Origin: Acinetobacter baylyi DSM 14961 = CIP 107474
GTDB taxonomy: Bacteria > Pseudomonadota > Gammaproteobacteria > Pseudomonadales > Moraxellaceae
Length of the DNA stretch: 64,000 bases
NCBI RefSeq assembly: GCF_000368685.1
Contig: NZ_KB849627.1
Span: 24,963 to 88,962, forward strand
Direction of reading: 5' to 3'
The notes beneath the pieces are model-generated. The model made no database searches. It was given only the letters and a program-made list of their open reading frames with translations, and was not told the origin of the DNA. A program made the translations under genes and the position numbers. This document shows, in pieces, positions 34,250 through 45,669 of the stretch. Each line of letters begins with the position of its first letter. Position 1 is the stretch's first letter.

Positions 34250-35758
34250 TTAACGCAAACTAATCGTGGTGTTGACTTCCCCTTTCTCCTGGGTATCTTC
34301 AAACCAACGGCTGGTAATGGTTTTGGTTTGTGTATAGAACTGCACCGCTTGTTTGCCATAAGGTCCCAAGTCACCTAATTTTGAACCTCTGGAACCTGTA
34401 AAACTAAAAAACGGAACAGGTACGGGGATTGGAATATTAATACCCACCTGACCAATATCAATCGCATTTTGGAATGTTCTAGCTACAGCACCGCTTTGGG
34501 TAAATAAGCCCACACCATTACCAAATGGATTTGCGTTAATCAGTGCAATTGCATCTTCAAGCGTGTCTACATGAATAATGGCTAAAACAGGACCAAAAAT
34601 TTCTTCTTTATAAATACGCATAGACGTTGAGACTTGATTAAATATGGTTGCACCAACAAAATTACCATTTTCATAGCCGTTCACTTTGACATCACGACCA
34701 TCAAGCAATAATTCAGCGCCTTCCTGCACACCACTATTAATTAAATCAATCACGCGTGCTTTTGCACGTGGAGAAATCACAGGCCCAATATCAGTTTGAG
34801 GTTCATGACCTGCATTCACTTTCAACGTTTTGGCTTTTTCGACTAATTGATTTACCCAGTTTTTAGTTTCTCCAACCATGACTGCCACAGATAATGCCAT
34901 GCAACGTTGACCTGCTGCACCAAAAGCCGCACCAACCAAGGCATTTAAAGTTTGCTCTTGATGAGCATCTGGCATCACGACCACATGGTTTTTTGCACCC
35001 ATCATGGATTGCACACGTTTACCATGCTGCCCCGCCAAGTTATAAACATGCGTTCCTACAGCCGTTGAGCCCACGAATGAAATCGCTTTTATATCTTGAT
35101 GTGTACATAAACGATCAACCACCTCTTTACCACCATGTACCACATTAAGAACACCCGCTGGCACACCTGCTTCTGCTGCTAATTCGACCAGCATCATGGT
35201 CGATAGTGGATCTTGTTCTGAGGGTTTGAGTACAAAAGTATTGCCACACACTATCGCCATAGGAAACATCCACAAGGGAATCATGGCAGGAAAATTAAAT
35301 GGGGTAATGCCCGCACAAACGCCTAAAGGTTGCTGCAAGGTATACGTATCTACCCCACGTGCCACACCTTCAATGTATTCCCCCATTTGTAATGTACCCA
35401 CAGAACATGCATGTTCAACCACTTCTAAACCACGTTGAATATCGCCTTCTGCATCTGCCAAGGTTTTGCCTTGTTCGGCTGTTAATACACCAGCAATTTC
35501 TTTCATATTGGTGCGAATCAAATCTTGTAATTTGAGCATAATGCGCATTCGTGCTTGTATCGGTGTTAAATGCCAGGTTTTAAAAGCTTGCTTTGCAGCA
35601 GCAATCGCAACATCGACTTCTTCTAAAGTCGCCATAGGAACACGCCCAAGCACCTCTTGAGTGGCTGGATTAAGAATGTCTTGCCACTCGGTAGTTTTTG
35701 AATCGATAAACTTTCCATCAATGAATAATTTGGCCGTCTTCAAATGCATATTTGACAT
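34250..35758 (-). CDS. mmsA: Methylmalonate-semialdehyde dehydrogenase (CoA-acylating)
   Basis: 502 residues. An aldehyde dehydrogenase fold with the nucleophile C286 in AAGQRCMALS and the MmsA-typical TPFNFPAMIPLWMFPMA block. It converts methylmalonate semialdehyde, CoA and NAD to propionyl-CoA, the end of valine catabolism. It heads the six-gene operon; a GGAGAGG ribosome site lies 10 nt before the ATG. A LysR regulator is divergent upstream. Confidence 0.96.
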   Translation of the reverse strand: MSNMHLKTAKLFIDGKFIDSKTTEWQDILNPATQEVLGRVPMATLEEVDVAIAAAKQAFKTWHLTPIQARMRIMLKLQDLIRTNMKEIAGVLTAEQGKTLADAEGDIQRGLEVVEHACSVGTLQMGEYIEGVARGVDTYTLQQPLGVCAGITPFNFPAMIPLWMFPMAIVCGNTFVLKPSEQDPLSTMMLVELAAEAGVPAGVLNVVHGGKEVVDRLCTHQDIKAISFVGSTAVGTHVYNLAGQHGKRVQSMMGAKNHVVVMPDAHQEQTLNALVGAAFGAAGQRCMALSVAVMVGETKNWVNQLVEKAKTLKVNAGHEPQTDIGPVISPRAKARVIDLINSGVQEGAELLLDGRDVKVNGYENGNFVGATIFNQVSTSMRIYKEEIFGPVLAIIHVDTLEDAIALINANPFGNGVGLFTQSGAVARTFQNAIDIGQVGINIPIPVPVPFFSFTGSRGSKLGDLGPYGKQAVQFYTQTKTITSRWFEDTQEKGEVNTTISLR

Positions 35759-35819
35759 GATATTGATAACCTCTCCATAGGTTGTATTTTTATTATGACT
35801 TCCGAGAAAAGACTAAAAA

Positions 35820-35865
35820 ATATTTTCTTGAGTCTGCTTGTAAGTCAAATTAACAAAGAAAATAT
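35820..35865. promoter_or_regulatory. 10-bp inverted repeat between mmsA and the LysR gene
   Basis: ATATTTTCTT (35820-35829) and AAGAAAATAT (35856-35865) are exact complements 26 bp apart, in the 169-bp divergent promoter region. It could be part of a LysR operator or chance in AT-rich DNA. Confidence 0.35.
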
Positions 35866-35927
35866 AGATGACCAATATAAATTCACGCACAATGATTGTG
35901 CAAATATGCACAGGGATGTCATAACGA

Positions 35928-36812
35928 ATGAAAGTAGATTGGGACCATCTGCAATTCTTTTTGGTTTTAGCACGTGTTAAAACTTTAACCAATACAGCAC
36001 GAATCATTGGAGTAGAACACAGTACTGTTTCTAGGCGAATACAGGCTTTAGAGCTCGCTTTGGGAAGTACATTATTCAAACGGGAATCAACCGGCTATGA
36101 GTTAACCCTAGAAGGTTTAGCACTTATACCGCATGTTGAACAGATGGAGCAGGCTTTTCTTCAAATTGAGAAATCTGGCTCTCCATTACAAGGACATGTG
36201 CGAATAGGCACACCAGAAGGATTTGGTACAGCTTTCTTGGCGCAATTATTAGCAGAATTATCTAAGCAATATCCTTTGCTCACAATTGATCTTATTCCTG
36301 TGCCCAAAATGATTAAATTGTCGCATCGCGAAGCCGATATCGTGATCTCAATTGATCGTCCTAAATCGGGCCCTTATATCATTACTCGGTTAACTGATTA
36401 TTGTCTAAAAATTTATGGTAGCAAGAATTATTTGGAAAATACTCCAGACATTAAAAAGCTTGATGATCTAATGCATCATCGCTTTGTCAATTATATTGAT
36501 GATTTAATCTATAGCCCTGAACTGTATTGTTTGGAACGTTTACCTTTACAGTTGAATGCAAACTTTAGAAGTAGCAGTATTTTGGCGCAGCAAATGGCGG
36601 TCAGCGCAGGTGCTGGATTGGCTATTTTACCTAAATTTTTAGCCGAAAATAGGTCAGAACTTCAACAAGTTTTAGAAAACGAAGTTCGGTTCATTCATAC
36701 TTTTTGGATGTTAACTTTAGTTGATTTACAACATGAACCACGCATTAAATTAGTTTGGGATTTTCTAAGAACACAGGTTGATCAATACCAAGATTTATTG
36801 ATGGATCGATGA
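35928..36812 (+). CDS. LysR-family regulator, divergent from the mms operon
   Basis: 294 residues. The N-terminal winged HTH (about 3-62) includes LTNTARIIGVEHSTVSRRIQ and LGSTLFKRESTGYELT; the rest is a LysR substrate-binding domain with GHVRIGTPEGFGTAFLAQL. Its position 169 bp from mmsA and in the opposite direction is the classic layout for control of that operon. The coinducer is unknown, perhaps a valine-pathway intermediate. Identity as LysR is certain, the target is inferred. Confidence 0.92.
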   Translation: MKVDWDHLQFFLVLARVKTLTNTARIIGVEHSTVSRRIQALELALGSTLFKRESTGYELTLEGLALIPHVEQMEQAFLQIEKSGSPLQGHVRIGTPEGFGTAFLAQLLAELSKQYPLLTIDLIPVPKMIKLSHREADIVISIDRPKSGPYIITRLTDYCLKIYGSKNYLENTPDIKKLDDLMHHRFVNYIDDLIYSPELYCLERLPLQLNANFRSSSILAQQMAVSAGAGLAILPKFLAENRSELQQVLENEVRFIHTFWMLTLVDLQHEPRIKLVWDFLRTQVDQYQDLLMDR

Positions 36813-36935
36813 ATGGAATGCCATCTACACAGCAATGTTTGCAACTCTGGCTCAGCAACGTAAATATTTTTAATATTGACTCACGTTGCCAAGTAGCATC
36901 ATCATAAATATACATTGTGTCTATCGAATCACTTC

Positions 36936-38039
36936 TTATTCTTTTGAAGGTTCCCAATAATTTTCGTAATTCAACTGTTGAATCCCTTGTTCGATAAACT
37001 CAGGATTTTGCCATTGTTTTACATCAACATTGCGTTTTATTAGCTTGGCATTCAATGCAGTTTGTACACCTTGTTGTAGATGTCCTAGATAATATTCATC
37101 CAAAAGTGGTGAGTATACTGTTTTTAAGGCTTTGTCTTGTAGACTCAATGTATAGAGTTCTGTCGGTAATCCTGCATTTTTAGTGACAAGTTGAATGGCA
37201 TTGTCCCGATTTTCAGGTTGTGAAACCCAATGTGCTGATTGTAAAACCGTATTGACCAATGTTTGTGTGAGTTCTGGATGTTGTTGAATAAATTCACGAC
37301 GCCCCACCAAACCTGACTGAATTGTTCCTGCTCCATCCTGTCGCTGCCCAGTACTCAGAGGAACCTCTACAATTTTCTGTTGTTTAAGTGCCAGAATTGA
37401 CATCAATCCCCAGCTTGCATCAATTTGCTTCGCTGCAAGTGCTGCATTGGCCGCAGTAGGATCCAAATTAATAATGCGGAAATCTTTTTCAGTAAAGCCA
37501 TATCGTTCGATAAATTGATCAAACGACAATTGCATAGCGGTTCCCTGAAAAATCGCAATGCGTTTGCCTCTTAACTGTTCGAGACTGGTATATCCTTTAT
37601 TGGGTAAAACTCCCAAATAGGCATCTATATGACGTCCAGTTGCCATCAGTAAGGTGGTATCGACTTGATTCGATTTACCAATAATCGCAGCCAAGTCACC
37701 TAAGAAAGCAAAATCTAATTGCTTATTGGCCAAGGCTTCGTTAATTACAGGCCCTGCACCTTTAAAAAATTGCCATTCGATCTGAATATTTTTCTTTGCA
37801 AATTCTTTTTCAAGCAATTGATTTAAATATATATAGTCGATTAGTGGTGTGCCACTACTGTGTCTTTCACTACTGCTCAAATCAGGTACAGCAATTCTAA
37901 TTTTTACAATATCTTCATTCTGATTTGTTGTTTTTGACGATGCTGATGAAGAGGGTTTGAAAATAAACAATAGTAAAGCGACTAGAATAAGTGCAGGAAT
38001 AATCCAGATCAATCGGTTATGTTTTGATAGTGTAGCCAT
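36936..38039 (-). CDS. ABC transporter substrate-binding protein, sulfonate/sulfate-ester type (paralogue 1)
   Basis: 367 residues. A hydrophobic segment (about 10-27) without a clear cleavage site suggests an inner-membrane anchor or signal. The periplasmic binding domain shows KIRIAVPDLSSSERH, EWQFFKGAGPVINEALAN, LDFAFLGDLAAIIG and the SsuA/AtsR-type TAANAALAAKQIDASWG. Such proteins deliver organosulfonates or sulfate esters to an SsuBC-like transporter; the matching ATPase and permease are encoded at 54522-56972. It follows a dioxygenase gene by 73 bp. Its paralogue is at 49386-50453. Confidence 0.9.
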   Translation of the reverse strand: MATLSKHNRLIWIIPALILVALLLFIFKPSSSASSKTTNQNEDIVKIRIAVPDLSSSERHSSGTPLIDYIYLNQLLEKEFAKKNIQIEWQFFKGAGPVINEALANKQLDFAFLGDLAAIIGKSNQVDTTLLMATGRHIDAYLGVLPNKGYTSLEQLRGKRIAIFQGTAMQLSFDQFIERYGFTEKDFRIINLDPTAANAALAAKQIDASWGLMSILALKQQKIVEVPLSTGQRQDGAGTIQSGLVGRREFIQQHPELTQTLVNTVLQSAHWVSQPENRDNAIQLVTKNAGLPTELYTLSLQDKALKTVYSPLLDEYYLGHLQQGVQTALNAKLIKRNVDVKQWQNPEFIEQGIQQLNYENYWEPSKE

Positions 38040-38112
38040 ATCGTTTTTCTCAACAACATATACAACGTCACTGCTTAATGACAGTAACGTTTTGGATGCT
38101 TAAAATGGTTAT

Positions 38113-39066
38113 TTAGTTAGCATTTAACACAGCGTGAAGCTTGGCTTTTTCGAGTTGTTCTGCTGATAAATCTTTGGGTAATGTGGTTTTGCCTTTTAAG
38201 CCATGTGCGCCAGTCGTTACTTCACCTGCGAGTGTAATTCGGCGTACAACCCGATGTTGATCGCCATAATCGTTAACCGCGTAGTGCTGGGTAGAGCGAT
38301 TATCCCAAATAACAACATCACCTTCTTGCCATTGCCAGCGCACGGTATTTTCTGGACGCGTTACTTTTTCTTGTAAAATATTAAATAAAAGCTGTGAATC
38401 ACTTTGACTGAATCCCACAAGTCGTTTAAAAAAATGCCCGAGTAATAGACTTTTCTTGCCAGTTTCTGGATGTACTATAACCACTGGATGCTCTGTCTCG
38501 TACTTGGTAGATACAAAAACTTTTTTCAGTCTTTCTAGTTGTTCTGGTTCGACATTTTGTTTTGGTCCACCATAATCATATTCATTTGAATGTACAGCTA
38601 CCAACTGCTCAGCAAATTGCTTTAAAAGTTCAGGAAGATCTTCATAAGCAGTTTCAGTATTTGCCCAAGTGGTATCACCACCTGTTTCAGGAATGATAAG
38701 ACCTCTTAAAATACTAATTTTAGGATAGGCATCCACAAAAGTGACATCAGTATGCCAAGAATTGGCGCGTGCACCTTTTTGTGAGTCCAGTTCAAAAATA
38801 AAATCTGTACCATCCGCTGCGGGTACTGTTGGATGTTTAACGGGTGAACCAAACAATTCTGCAAATTTCTCCTGTTCTGTATCCCCCAAATGTTGCTGGC
38901 CACGGAAGAACAGTACTTTATGCTCTAGTAGCGCATCGTGTATAAACTGAACTGTGGATGAATCAAGCTCAGAGCTCAAGTGAATGCCTGATATTTCAGC
39001 CCCGATACGTCCAGTCAATTTTCTAAGTTGAAGTTGCTGTGTTGGATTCTGAATAAATGTGGTCAT
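38113..39066 (-). CDS. TauD/AtsK-type Fe(II)/2-oxoglutarate dioxygenase (paralogue 1)
   Basis: 317 residues. The iron ligands H105-x-D107 (NSWHTDVTF) and H261 (STQHYAVND) are present, and R272 or R276 (HRVVRRITLAG) should hold 2-oxoglutarate. The family hydroxylates the carbon next to sulfur in taurine, other sulfonates or alkyl sulfate esters, releasing sulfite or sulfate plus an aldehyde. The block around [13 protein letters not shown] and VVRRITLAG resembles alkylsulfatase AtsK as much as TauD, so alkyl sulfates are a real alternative. It pairs with the binding-protein gene downstream and is divergent from a Crp/Fnr regulator. Confidence 0.92.
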   Translation of the reverse strand: MTTFIQNPTQQLQLRKLTGRIGAEISGIHLSSELDSSTVQFIHDALLEHKVLFFRGQQHLGDTEQEKFAELFGSPVKHPTVPAADGTDFIFELDSQKGARANSWHTDVTFVDAYPKISILRGLIIPETGGDTTWANTETAYEDLPELLKQFAEQLVAVHSNEYDYGGPKQNVEPEQLERLKKVFVSTKYETEHPVVIVHPETGKKSLLLGHFFKRLVGFSQSDSQLLFNILQEKVTRPENTVRWQWQEGDVVIWDNRSTQHYAVNDYGDQHRVVRRITLAGEVTTGAHGLKGKTTLPKDLSAEQLEKAKLHAVLNAN

Positions 39067-39195
39067 AATTATTACCTGATATAAAAATATGACTAATTTT
39101 TATCAGAAACGGCGGTATATTCTGTTATTTCCGAGACAATCCATCACGTAAAAAATTATTTTGATATTTAAATAATGAATAACACACACATATGA

Positions 39196-39223
39196 AAATT
39201 AAATATGAGATTATATTTAATTT
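39196..39223. promoter_or_regulatory. Perfect 11-bp dyad with 6-bp centre, upstream of the Crp/Fnr gene
   Basis: AAATTAAATAT (39196-39206) and ATATTTAATTT (39213-39223) are exact complements around GAGATT. The N6 spacing suits a Crp-type dimer. It lies in the 221-bp region between the divergent dioxygenase and regulator genes, 64 bp before the regulator start. A second, bulged dyad (CTGAT...ATCAG) is at 39076-39106 near the dioxygenase start. Confidence 0.5.
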
Positions 39224-39287
39224 AAATTTGCATAAACTCCAACTCTGCTAGACTGATTAAACTGTTAATTTATATTTATGATTTTCT

Positions 39288-40109
39288 ATGAAAACATCAT
39301 CGATTATTGAATTTAAAAACCCCATTTCAAAATATCAACATGATGTTGATGATGGATTACACTCAGATTATAAAGTGATTAATAATGAATTTATTCATAA
39401 AAGTATTCGTATACTAGAGAATTATCAATTTATTCAATCTTTATCTCATGCAGATAAATCTACGCTTATTCAACATTTAAAAATAAGAAAGTATTACCAT
39501 AATCAAACCGTATATAATCAAAATGATCCGTGCACTGATATCAATATTTTGCTTGAAGGCGCACTTAAACTGGGCTGGAGCACATCTCAAGGCAAATACC
39601 ACACCGATATTTTTGTGCCCTCAGGTACATTGATCAATATTGTTCCGATTGTAACGGGACAACCCCTCCTTCACGATCACATTGCACAAGGTAGAACTGT
39701 CATTGCCAACCTTCCTGGGCAATTGTTTGTGGATGTCATCAGAAATAACGCAGATGCTTTGTTTATGGTGTTGAAATTAATTTGTGTAAGAACACAACTA
39801 AATCGTGAGCAAAATTTTATTTATTCAACTGAAACATTGCAAACTCGGCTTGCTAAAAAATTGGTTTTCCTAGTGGATTATCATTCTTATCAGGACAAAG
39901 ATAAAATTTTACTGAATCTTAAATTGAGTCAGGAAAATCTGGCAGAACTTTTGCAGACATCAAGACAAAGCATTAATAAAGAACTCGCAGCGCTTTCGAA
40001 TCAAAACATCATTGAGGTTAAATATAACCAGATCTTTATTTTGGACTTTGAAAAGTTAAGTAATATTGCACAGACTCATCAGTTCCACAGTACCACTAAA
40101 TTCCTTTGA
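39288..40109 (+). CDS. Crp/Fnr-family regulator of sulfur genes (paralogue 1)
   Basis: 273 residues. A cyclic-nucleotide-binding-like beta-barrel (about 50-175; NQTVYNQNDPCTDINILLEGALKLG in two parts) precedes a winged HTH with LKLSQENLAELLQTSRQSINKEL. No Fnr-type N-terminal cysteine cluster is visible. The paralogue at 51532-52329 shares the SQENLAELL-x-x-SRQSI-x-KE recognition region, so both may read similar operators. It is divergent from the dioxygenase and directly upstream of the arylsulfatase. Control of sulfur scavenging by a Crp-type protein, rather than CysB or Cbl, is unusual and inferred from position. Confidence 0.88.
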   Translation: MKTSSIIEFKNPISKYQHDVDDGLHSDYKVINNEFIHKSIRILENYQFIQSLSHADKSTLIQHLKIRKYYHNQTVYNQNDPCTDINILLEGALKLGWSTSQGKYHTDIFVPSGTLINIVPIVTGQPLLHDHIAQGRTVIANLPGQLFVDVIRNNADALFMVLKLICVRTQLNREQNFIYSTETLQTRLAKKLVFLVDYHSYQDKDKILLNLKLSQENLAELLQTSRQSINKELAALSNQNIIEVKYNQIFILDFEKLSNIAQTHQFHSTTKFL

Positions 40110-40223
40110 TATATCTACTTTTGTCATAATGATATGATTTTATTAGGAGATAACTGTCGCAATAAAAACAGAATAAAAATTTGTCATATTTACACTAAGC
40201 GTTTTAGTCGCTTTGTTGGATAA

Positions 40224-41891
<1,668 letters not shown>

Positions 41892-41925
41892 AAATAACCA
41901 AGAGATTCGTATTTAGATTGAACTC

Positions 41926-41948
41926 AGCCAGCACTCATGCTGGCTTTT
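41926..41948 (+). terminator. Intrinsic terminator after atsA
   Basis: AGCCAGCA (41926-41933), loop CTCA and TGCTGGCT (41938-41945) followed by TTT. An 8-bp G/C-containing stem and short T-tract. Confidence 0.8.
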
Positions 41949-42115
41949 AAATTTGCCGCCTAAACAATATTTTAAAAGCTCTATATTTAAAAAATTACTA
42001 TTAAATATAAAGATAAGATCATCAAAATATAAACTTAAGTTTGTATTGATAATGACAGTGTTCAATTACATAAAAATTAAAATCATCACAAAGAAAACAC
42101 AAATGGAGTCCATTA

Positions 42116-44593
42116 ATGTCAGTTCAAAAGCACACCTTTCATTTCAAGAGAAAAAGATTAGTTTTAAATAAAATTACGCAAAGTCTGTTTATTTCACTTA
42201 TAGGGTGTGCAGGATATTCATCTCTTGTTTATGCCGAATCCACTTCAGCTACTTCAGGTGCAGTAGTAAAGGAAGTGATTACGTCAAATTCACAATTAAA
42301 CAATAAAGCAGATGATGTTATTCAGCTTGCAGATGTTATTGTCACTACTCGAAGACGTGAAGAAAAAGCACAAAATGTTCCAACACCAATTAGTATTTTA
42401 AGTGCAAAGACACTAGAGACACAGAAACTCAGTAAGCTTGAAGATCTACAACAAGCTCTCCCCAGCCTTAATGTCGCTTTCTTAAACCCACGTCAATCGA
42501 GTGTAGCCGTTCGGGGTTTGGGCAATAACCCAGCCAGTGATGGTTTGGAAGCTAGTGTTGGGGTCTATCTGGACAATGTTTACTTAGGTCGTCCCGGCAT
42601 GGCTGTATTTGATTTATTAGATATTGCTCAACTCGAATTATTACGTGGGCCACAGGGGACATTATTTGGTAAAAATACCACGGCGGGCTTACTAAACATT
42701 AGCTCAAAACAGCCGACCTTCGACCCAGACCATTCTGCTGAAATTTCTTTTGGTTCACGCAATTATTTGCAGGCTAAAGGAACGTTTTCAGATGCTCTAT
42801 CCGAAAATGTAGCAGGCCGACTCTCTTTTTATAAAACGACTCAGGATGGTTTTATTCATAATACTTATAATAACAATGATTATAACAATACAGACCGTGA
42901 AGGTGTGCGCGGTCAAATTCTCTGGAAGCCGCAAGAGAATTTTAATTTACGTTTAATTGCAGATTACAACAAGCAAGACGATAATCAAGGCGCAATGGTG
43001 TTGTATTACGCTGGGCCAACGTTTAACAGTACCGTATATGGAAATAACTACAATCGTTACTTAGAAAATGCCACACAGTCAGGTGCTAAAAATCTTTACA
43101 CCAACTGGAAAGACAAACAGATTCATTCAGATGCCCCACAACATATGTCTGTCGAACAAGGTGGTGGATCGGCAGAAGCCAATTGGTCGCTAGATAGCGG
43201 TAAAAAAATTACGTCGATTAGTGCATACCGTTTTTGGAACTTCACTCCAACCAACAGTGATTTTATTAGTTCAAATGCATTGACGAATGCCGGTGTTTCG
43301 GTTCGAGATAAACAGTACTCTCAAGAGCTACGTCTAACCTCTGCTGGAAATCAAAAAGTGGATTGGGTAACGGGCTTATATTACTTTCAGCAACAGTTAG
43401 ACAATACGACTTTCTCTTTATATGGAGATACGGCGGACGCATTCTATCTTTACAACGTTCCGAGCGTGAGAACCTTAATTGCAAATGGTCAATCAAATAT
43501 TTTGAATAATCGAGACTCGTATTCATATGGAACAACTGAAACAAAAAGCTCAGCATTATTTGGTCAAAGTACATGGCATGCGACTCCGAAGCTAGACATC
43601 ACCACAGGGGCACGAGTCACCTATGAAGATAAATCTGCCAGTATCTATAGAATCGACCCTATCGGGGGTACCTCAGTTTCAGGTTTAAGCGTGGCAGAGC
43701 GTAATTTACTCAATGCCCAGCTTGGTGCATACGACTCGGGTGAACTGAAGCAACATGGATTAAGTTACTCTGGCTTACTGACTGGCAGCTATCGGGTAAA
43801 TCCGAGCACACTGGCCTATGCAACGTATTCACACGGCGAGAAATCAGGTGGCTTTAACCTGAGCATTGGTTCTGCACCAACAGCAGGTGCGAACTCATTA
43901 AAGGTTGATCCTGAAAAAGCAGATAACTATGAAATTGGATTAAAACAGAATTTTCTTAATAATACCTTGCAGCTCAATAGTAATATATTCTGGATTGATG
44001 TATCAGACTATCAAACCACAAGCTATGAACAAGTGGGCAGTTCTGTCGTGAGCGTATTGGCCAATGCGGGTAAAGTACGCAGCCGTGGAATTGAACTCGA
44101 TGCAACCTATCAGCCTATTCGGCGCCTTACACTTAATTTTAATGGTTCTCTTAACGATACCACCTATACAGAATATAAAAATGCCCCTGCTCCATCCAAT
44201 ATCAGCATTCCAACAGGTGTTAATACACAAGATCTGTCTGGAGAGCGTGTATATGGCGTACCAAAATGGGTTGCAAACTTCAATTTCCGTTATGACTTAG
44301 CTGAGCATAATAACTGGCAGCCCTATGTTTCAGGAAGTTATGCTTGGCGAGATTGGTCATATGGCTCTTTAGATAATAATCCGTACAGTGTCATTAAAGC
44401 CTATGGATTAACAAATGCGAGTCTAGGTGCACGACATCGTATTGGTGAAAATGAACTAGATGTTGCGCTATGGGTAAAAAACCTCACCAACGAAACCTAT
44501 GTGACCAATACATGGAATTCTTCTAATGGTATTGTTCTCGCGAGTTTAGGTCAGCCTCGTACTATTGGTGCCACCTTGAAACTTAGCTTTTAA
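42116..44593 (+). CDS. TonB-dependent outer-membrane receptor (paralogue 1)
   Basis: 825 residues. A long signal region ends near LVYAES. A TonB box-like DVIVTTRRREEKAQNVP starts the plug domain, which contains RGLGNNP and the conserved LELLRGPQGTLFGKNTTAG. A 22-strand barrel follows, closing with TLKLSF. Such receptors import bulky or scarce compounds using TonB energy. Its place after atsA suggests a sulfate ester or sulfonate ligand. It has its own 224-bp leader after the atsA terminator, and GGAG precedes the ATG. The second receptor at 47062-49350 is related but not identical in substrate region. Confidence 0.93.
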   Translation: MSVQKHTFHFKRKRLVLNKITQSLFISLIGCAGYSSLVYAESTSATSGAVVKEVITSNSQLNNKADDVIQLADVIVTTRRREEKAQNVPTPISILSAKTLETQKLSKLEDLQQALPSLNVAFLNPRQSSVAVRGLGNNPASDGLEASVGVYLDNVYLGRPGMAVFDLLDIAQLELLRGPQGTLFGKNTTAGLLNISSKQPTFDPDHSAEISFGSRNYLQAKGTFSDALSENVAGRLSFYKTTQDGFIHNTYNNNDYNNTDREGVRGQILWKPQENFNLRLIADYNKQDDNQGAMVLYYAGPTFNSTVYGNNYNRYLENATQSGAKNLYTNWKDKQIHSDAPQHMSVEQGGGSAEANWSLDSGKKITSISAYRFWNFTPTNSDFISSNALTNAGVSVRDKQYSQELRLTSAGNQKVDWVTGLYYFQQQLDNTTFSLYGDTADAFYLYNVPSVRTLIANGQSNILNNRDSYSYGTTETKSSALFGQSTWHATPKLDITTGARVTYEDKSASIYRIDPIGGTSVSGLSVAERNLLNAQLGAYDSGELKQHGLSYSGLLTGSYRVNPSTLAYATYSHGEKSGGFNLSIGSAPTAGANSLKVDPEKADNYEIGLKQNFLNNTLQLNSNIFWIDVSDYQTTSYEQVGSSVVSVLANAGKVRSRGIELDATYQPIRRLTLNFNGSLNDTTYTEYKNAPAPSNISIPTGVNTQDLSGERVYGVPKWVANFNFRYDLAEHNNWQPYVSGSYAWRDWSYGSLDNNPYSVIKAYGLTNASLGARHRIGENELDVALWVKNLTNETYVTNTWNSSNGIVLASLGQPRTIGATLKLSF

Positions 44594-44612
44594 CATATAA
44601 AATGTATAATCA

Positions 44613-44646
44613 TTGCAGCATGGGCTTCTTAAAAATCATGCTGCAA
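44613..44646. terminator. Bidirectional terminator between receptor and aldo/keto reductase genes
   Basis: TTGCAGCATG (44613-44622) and CATGCTGCAA (44637-44646) form a perfect 10-bp stem followed by ATTTTG, between convergent genes. Confidence 0.75.
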
Positions 44647-44659
44647 ATTTTGTATGAAG

Positions 44660-45658
44660 TTATGGCGTATTTAGAATAGTATCGATCTGAGTCAACTCAT
44701 CTGTACTAAACATTGTATTTTGCAATGCTTTTAAGTTTTCGATGATCTGCTCTGGTCGACTAGCACCGATAATTGTCGATGTAATCCGCTCATCACGTAA
44801 AACCCATGACAATGACAGTTGAGCCAATGTTTGGTCTCGACGCTTTGCTATTTCGTTTAACTGCTGTATTTGCTGTAGCTTCAATGCAACAAGGTGCTCT
44901 GACTGTAAATAGCGACTACCACGCCCGATACGTGAGTCCTCAGGTACACCATTCAGATATCGTCCAGCCAATAGACCTTGAGCCAGTGGTGAGAATGTAA
45001 TTACACCAAAACCTTCTTGTTTAGCAGTCTCCGTTAACCCTTGCTCAATCTGACGTTCAAAAAAATTGTAAATCGGTTGATGCAAAGTAAGTGGAACGTG
45101 ATAGGCCTGAAGCAATTCTATCAACTGTAAAGTTAACTCTGGTGTATATCCAGAAGAAATCCCCACATAAAGAGCTTTACCTTGTTGCACAATATCAGCA
45201 AGTGTCTTAGCTGTTTCTTCAAGCGGTGTTTCTGGGTCATAACGATGTGAGTAAAAAATATCGACATAATCAAGCCCCAGTCGCTGTAAGCTCTGATCAA
45301 GACTAGCCATCAGATATTTTCGGCTGCTACCACCTTGCCCATAAGGTCCAGGCCACATGTCCCAGCCAGCCTTTGTCGAAATAATGAGTTCGTCTCGATA
45401 TGGCTTGAAATCAGTTTTTAAAAAGTGCCCAATATTTTTCTCTGCACTTCCAAAAAGTGTTCCATAATTATTGGCTAGATCGAAATGATTAATTCCATGA
45501 TCAAATGCCGTGTAAAGTACAGATTTTTGTTGCTGAATTGGAGTGTCATCTCCAAAGTTATGCCAGCAACCGAGTGACAATGGTGGTAATACCAAACCGC
45601 TATTTTTAATTTTTCGGTATTGGAATGATTGATATCGTTCTGAATTTGCGAGATACAT
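44660..45658 (-). CDS. Aldo/keto reductase (YghZ/Gpr-like)
   Basis: 332 residues forming a TIM barrel. The catalytic set is visible: Asp and Tyr in HFDLANNYGTLFGSAEKNIG, Lys in ISTKAGWDMWPGPYG, and His in DIFYSHRYDPETPLEE. The GPYGQGGSSRKYL block is typical of the L-glyceraldehyde-3-phosphate reductase (YghZ) group. It uses NADPH to reduce aldehydes. The dioxygenases and sulfatases around it release aldehydes, so detoxifying those is a plausible job. It is last in the minus-strand run, 11 bp after the monooxygenase gene. Confidence 0.9.
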   Translation of the reverse strand: MYLANSERYQSFQYRKIKNSGLVLPPLSLGCWHNFGDDTPIQQQKSVLYTAFDHGINHFDLANNYGTLFGSAEKNIGHFLKTDFKPYRDELIISTKAGWDMWPGPYGQGGSSRKYLMASLDQSLQRLGLDYVDIFYSHRYDPETPLEETAKTLADIVQQGKALYVGISSGYTPELTLQLIELLQAYHVPLTLHQPIYNFFERQIEQGLTETAKQEGFGVITFSPLAQGLLAGRYLNGVPEDSRIGRGSRYLQSEHLVALKLQQIQQLNEIAKRRDQTLAQLSLSWVLRDERITSTIIGASRPEQIIENLKALQNTMFSTDELTQIDTILNTP

Positions 45659-45669
45659 ACTTTGTCCTT

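Noticed and set aside
35768..35783. AACCT/AGGTT dyad just upstream of mmsA as a LysR box
   Set aside because: It overlaps the GGAGAGG ribosome site of mmsA and is too close to the start codon for an activator site.
42031..42042. Palindrome AAACTTAAGTTT upstream of the first TonB receptor
   Set aside because: Only 12 bp, in AT-rich DNA, and unlike the other sulfur-promoter dyads; no basis to call it an operator.
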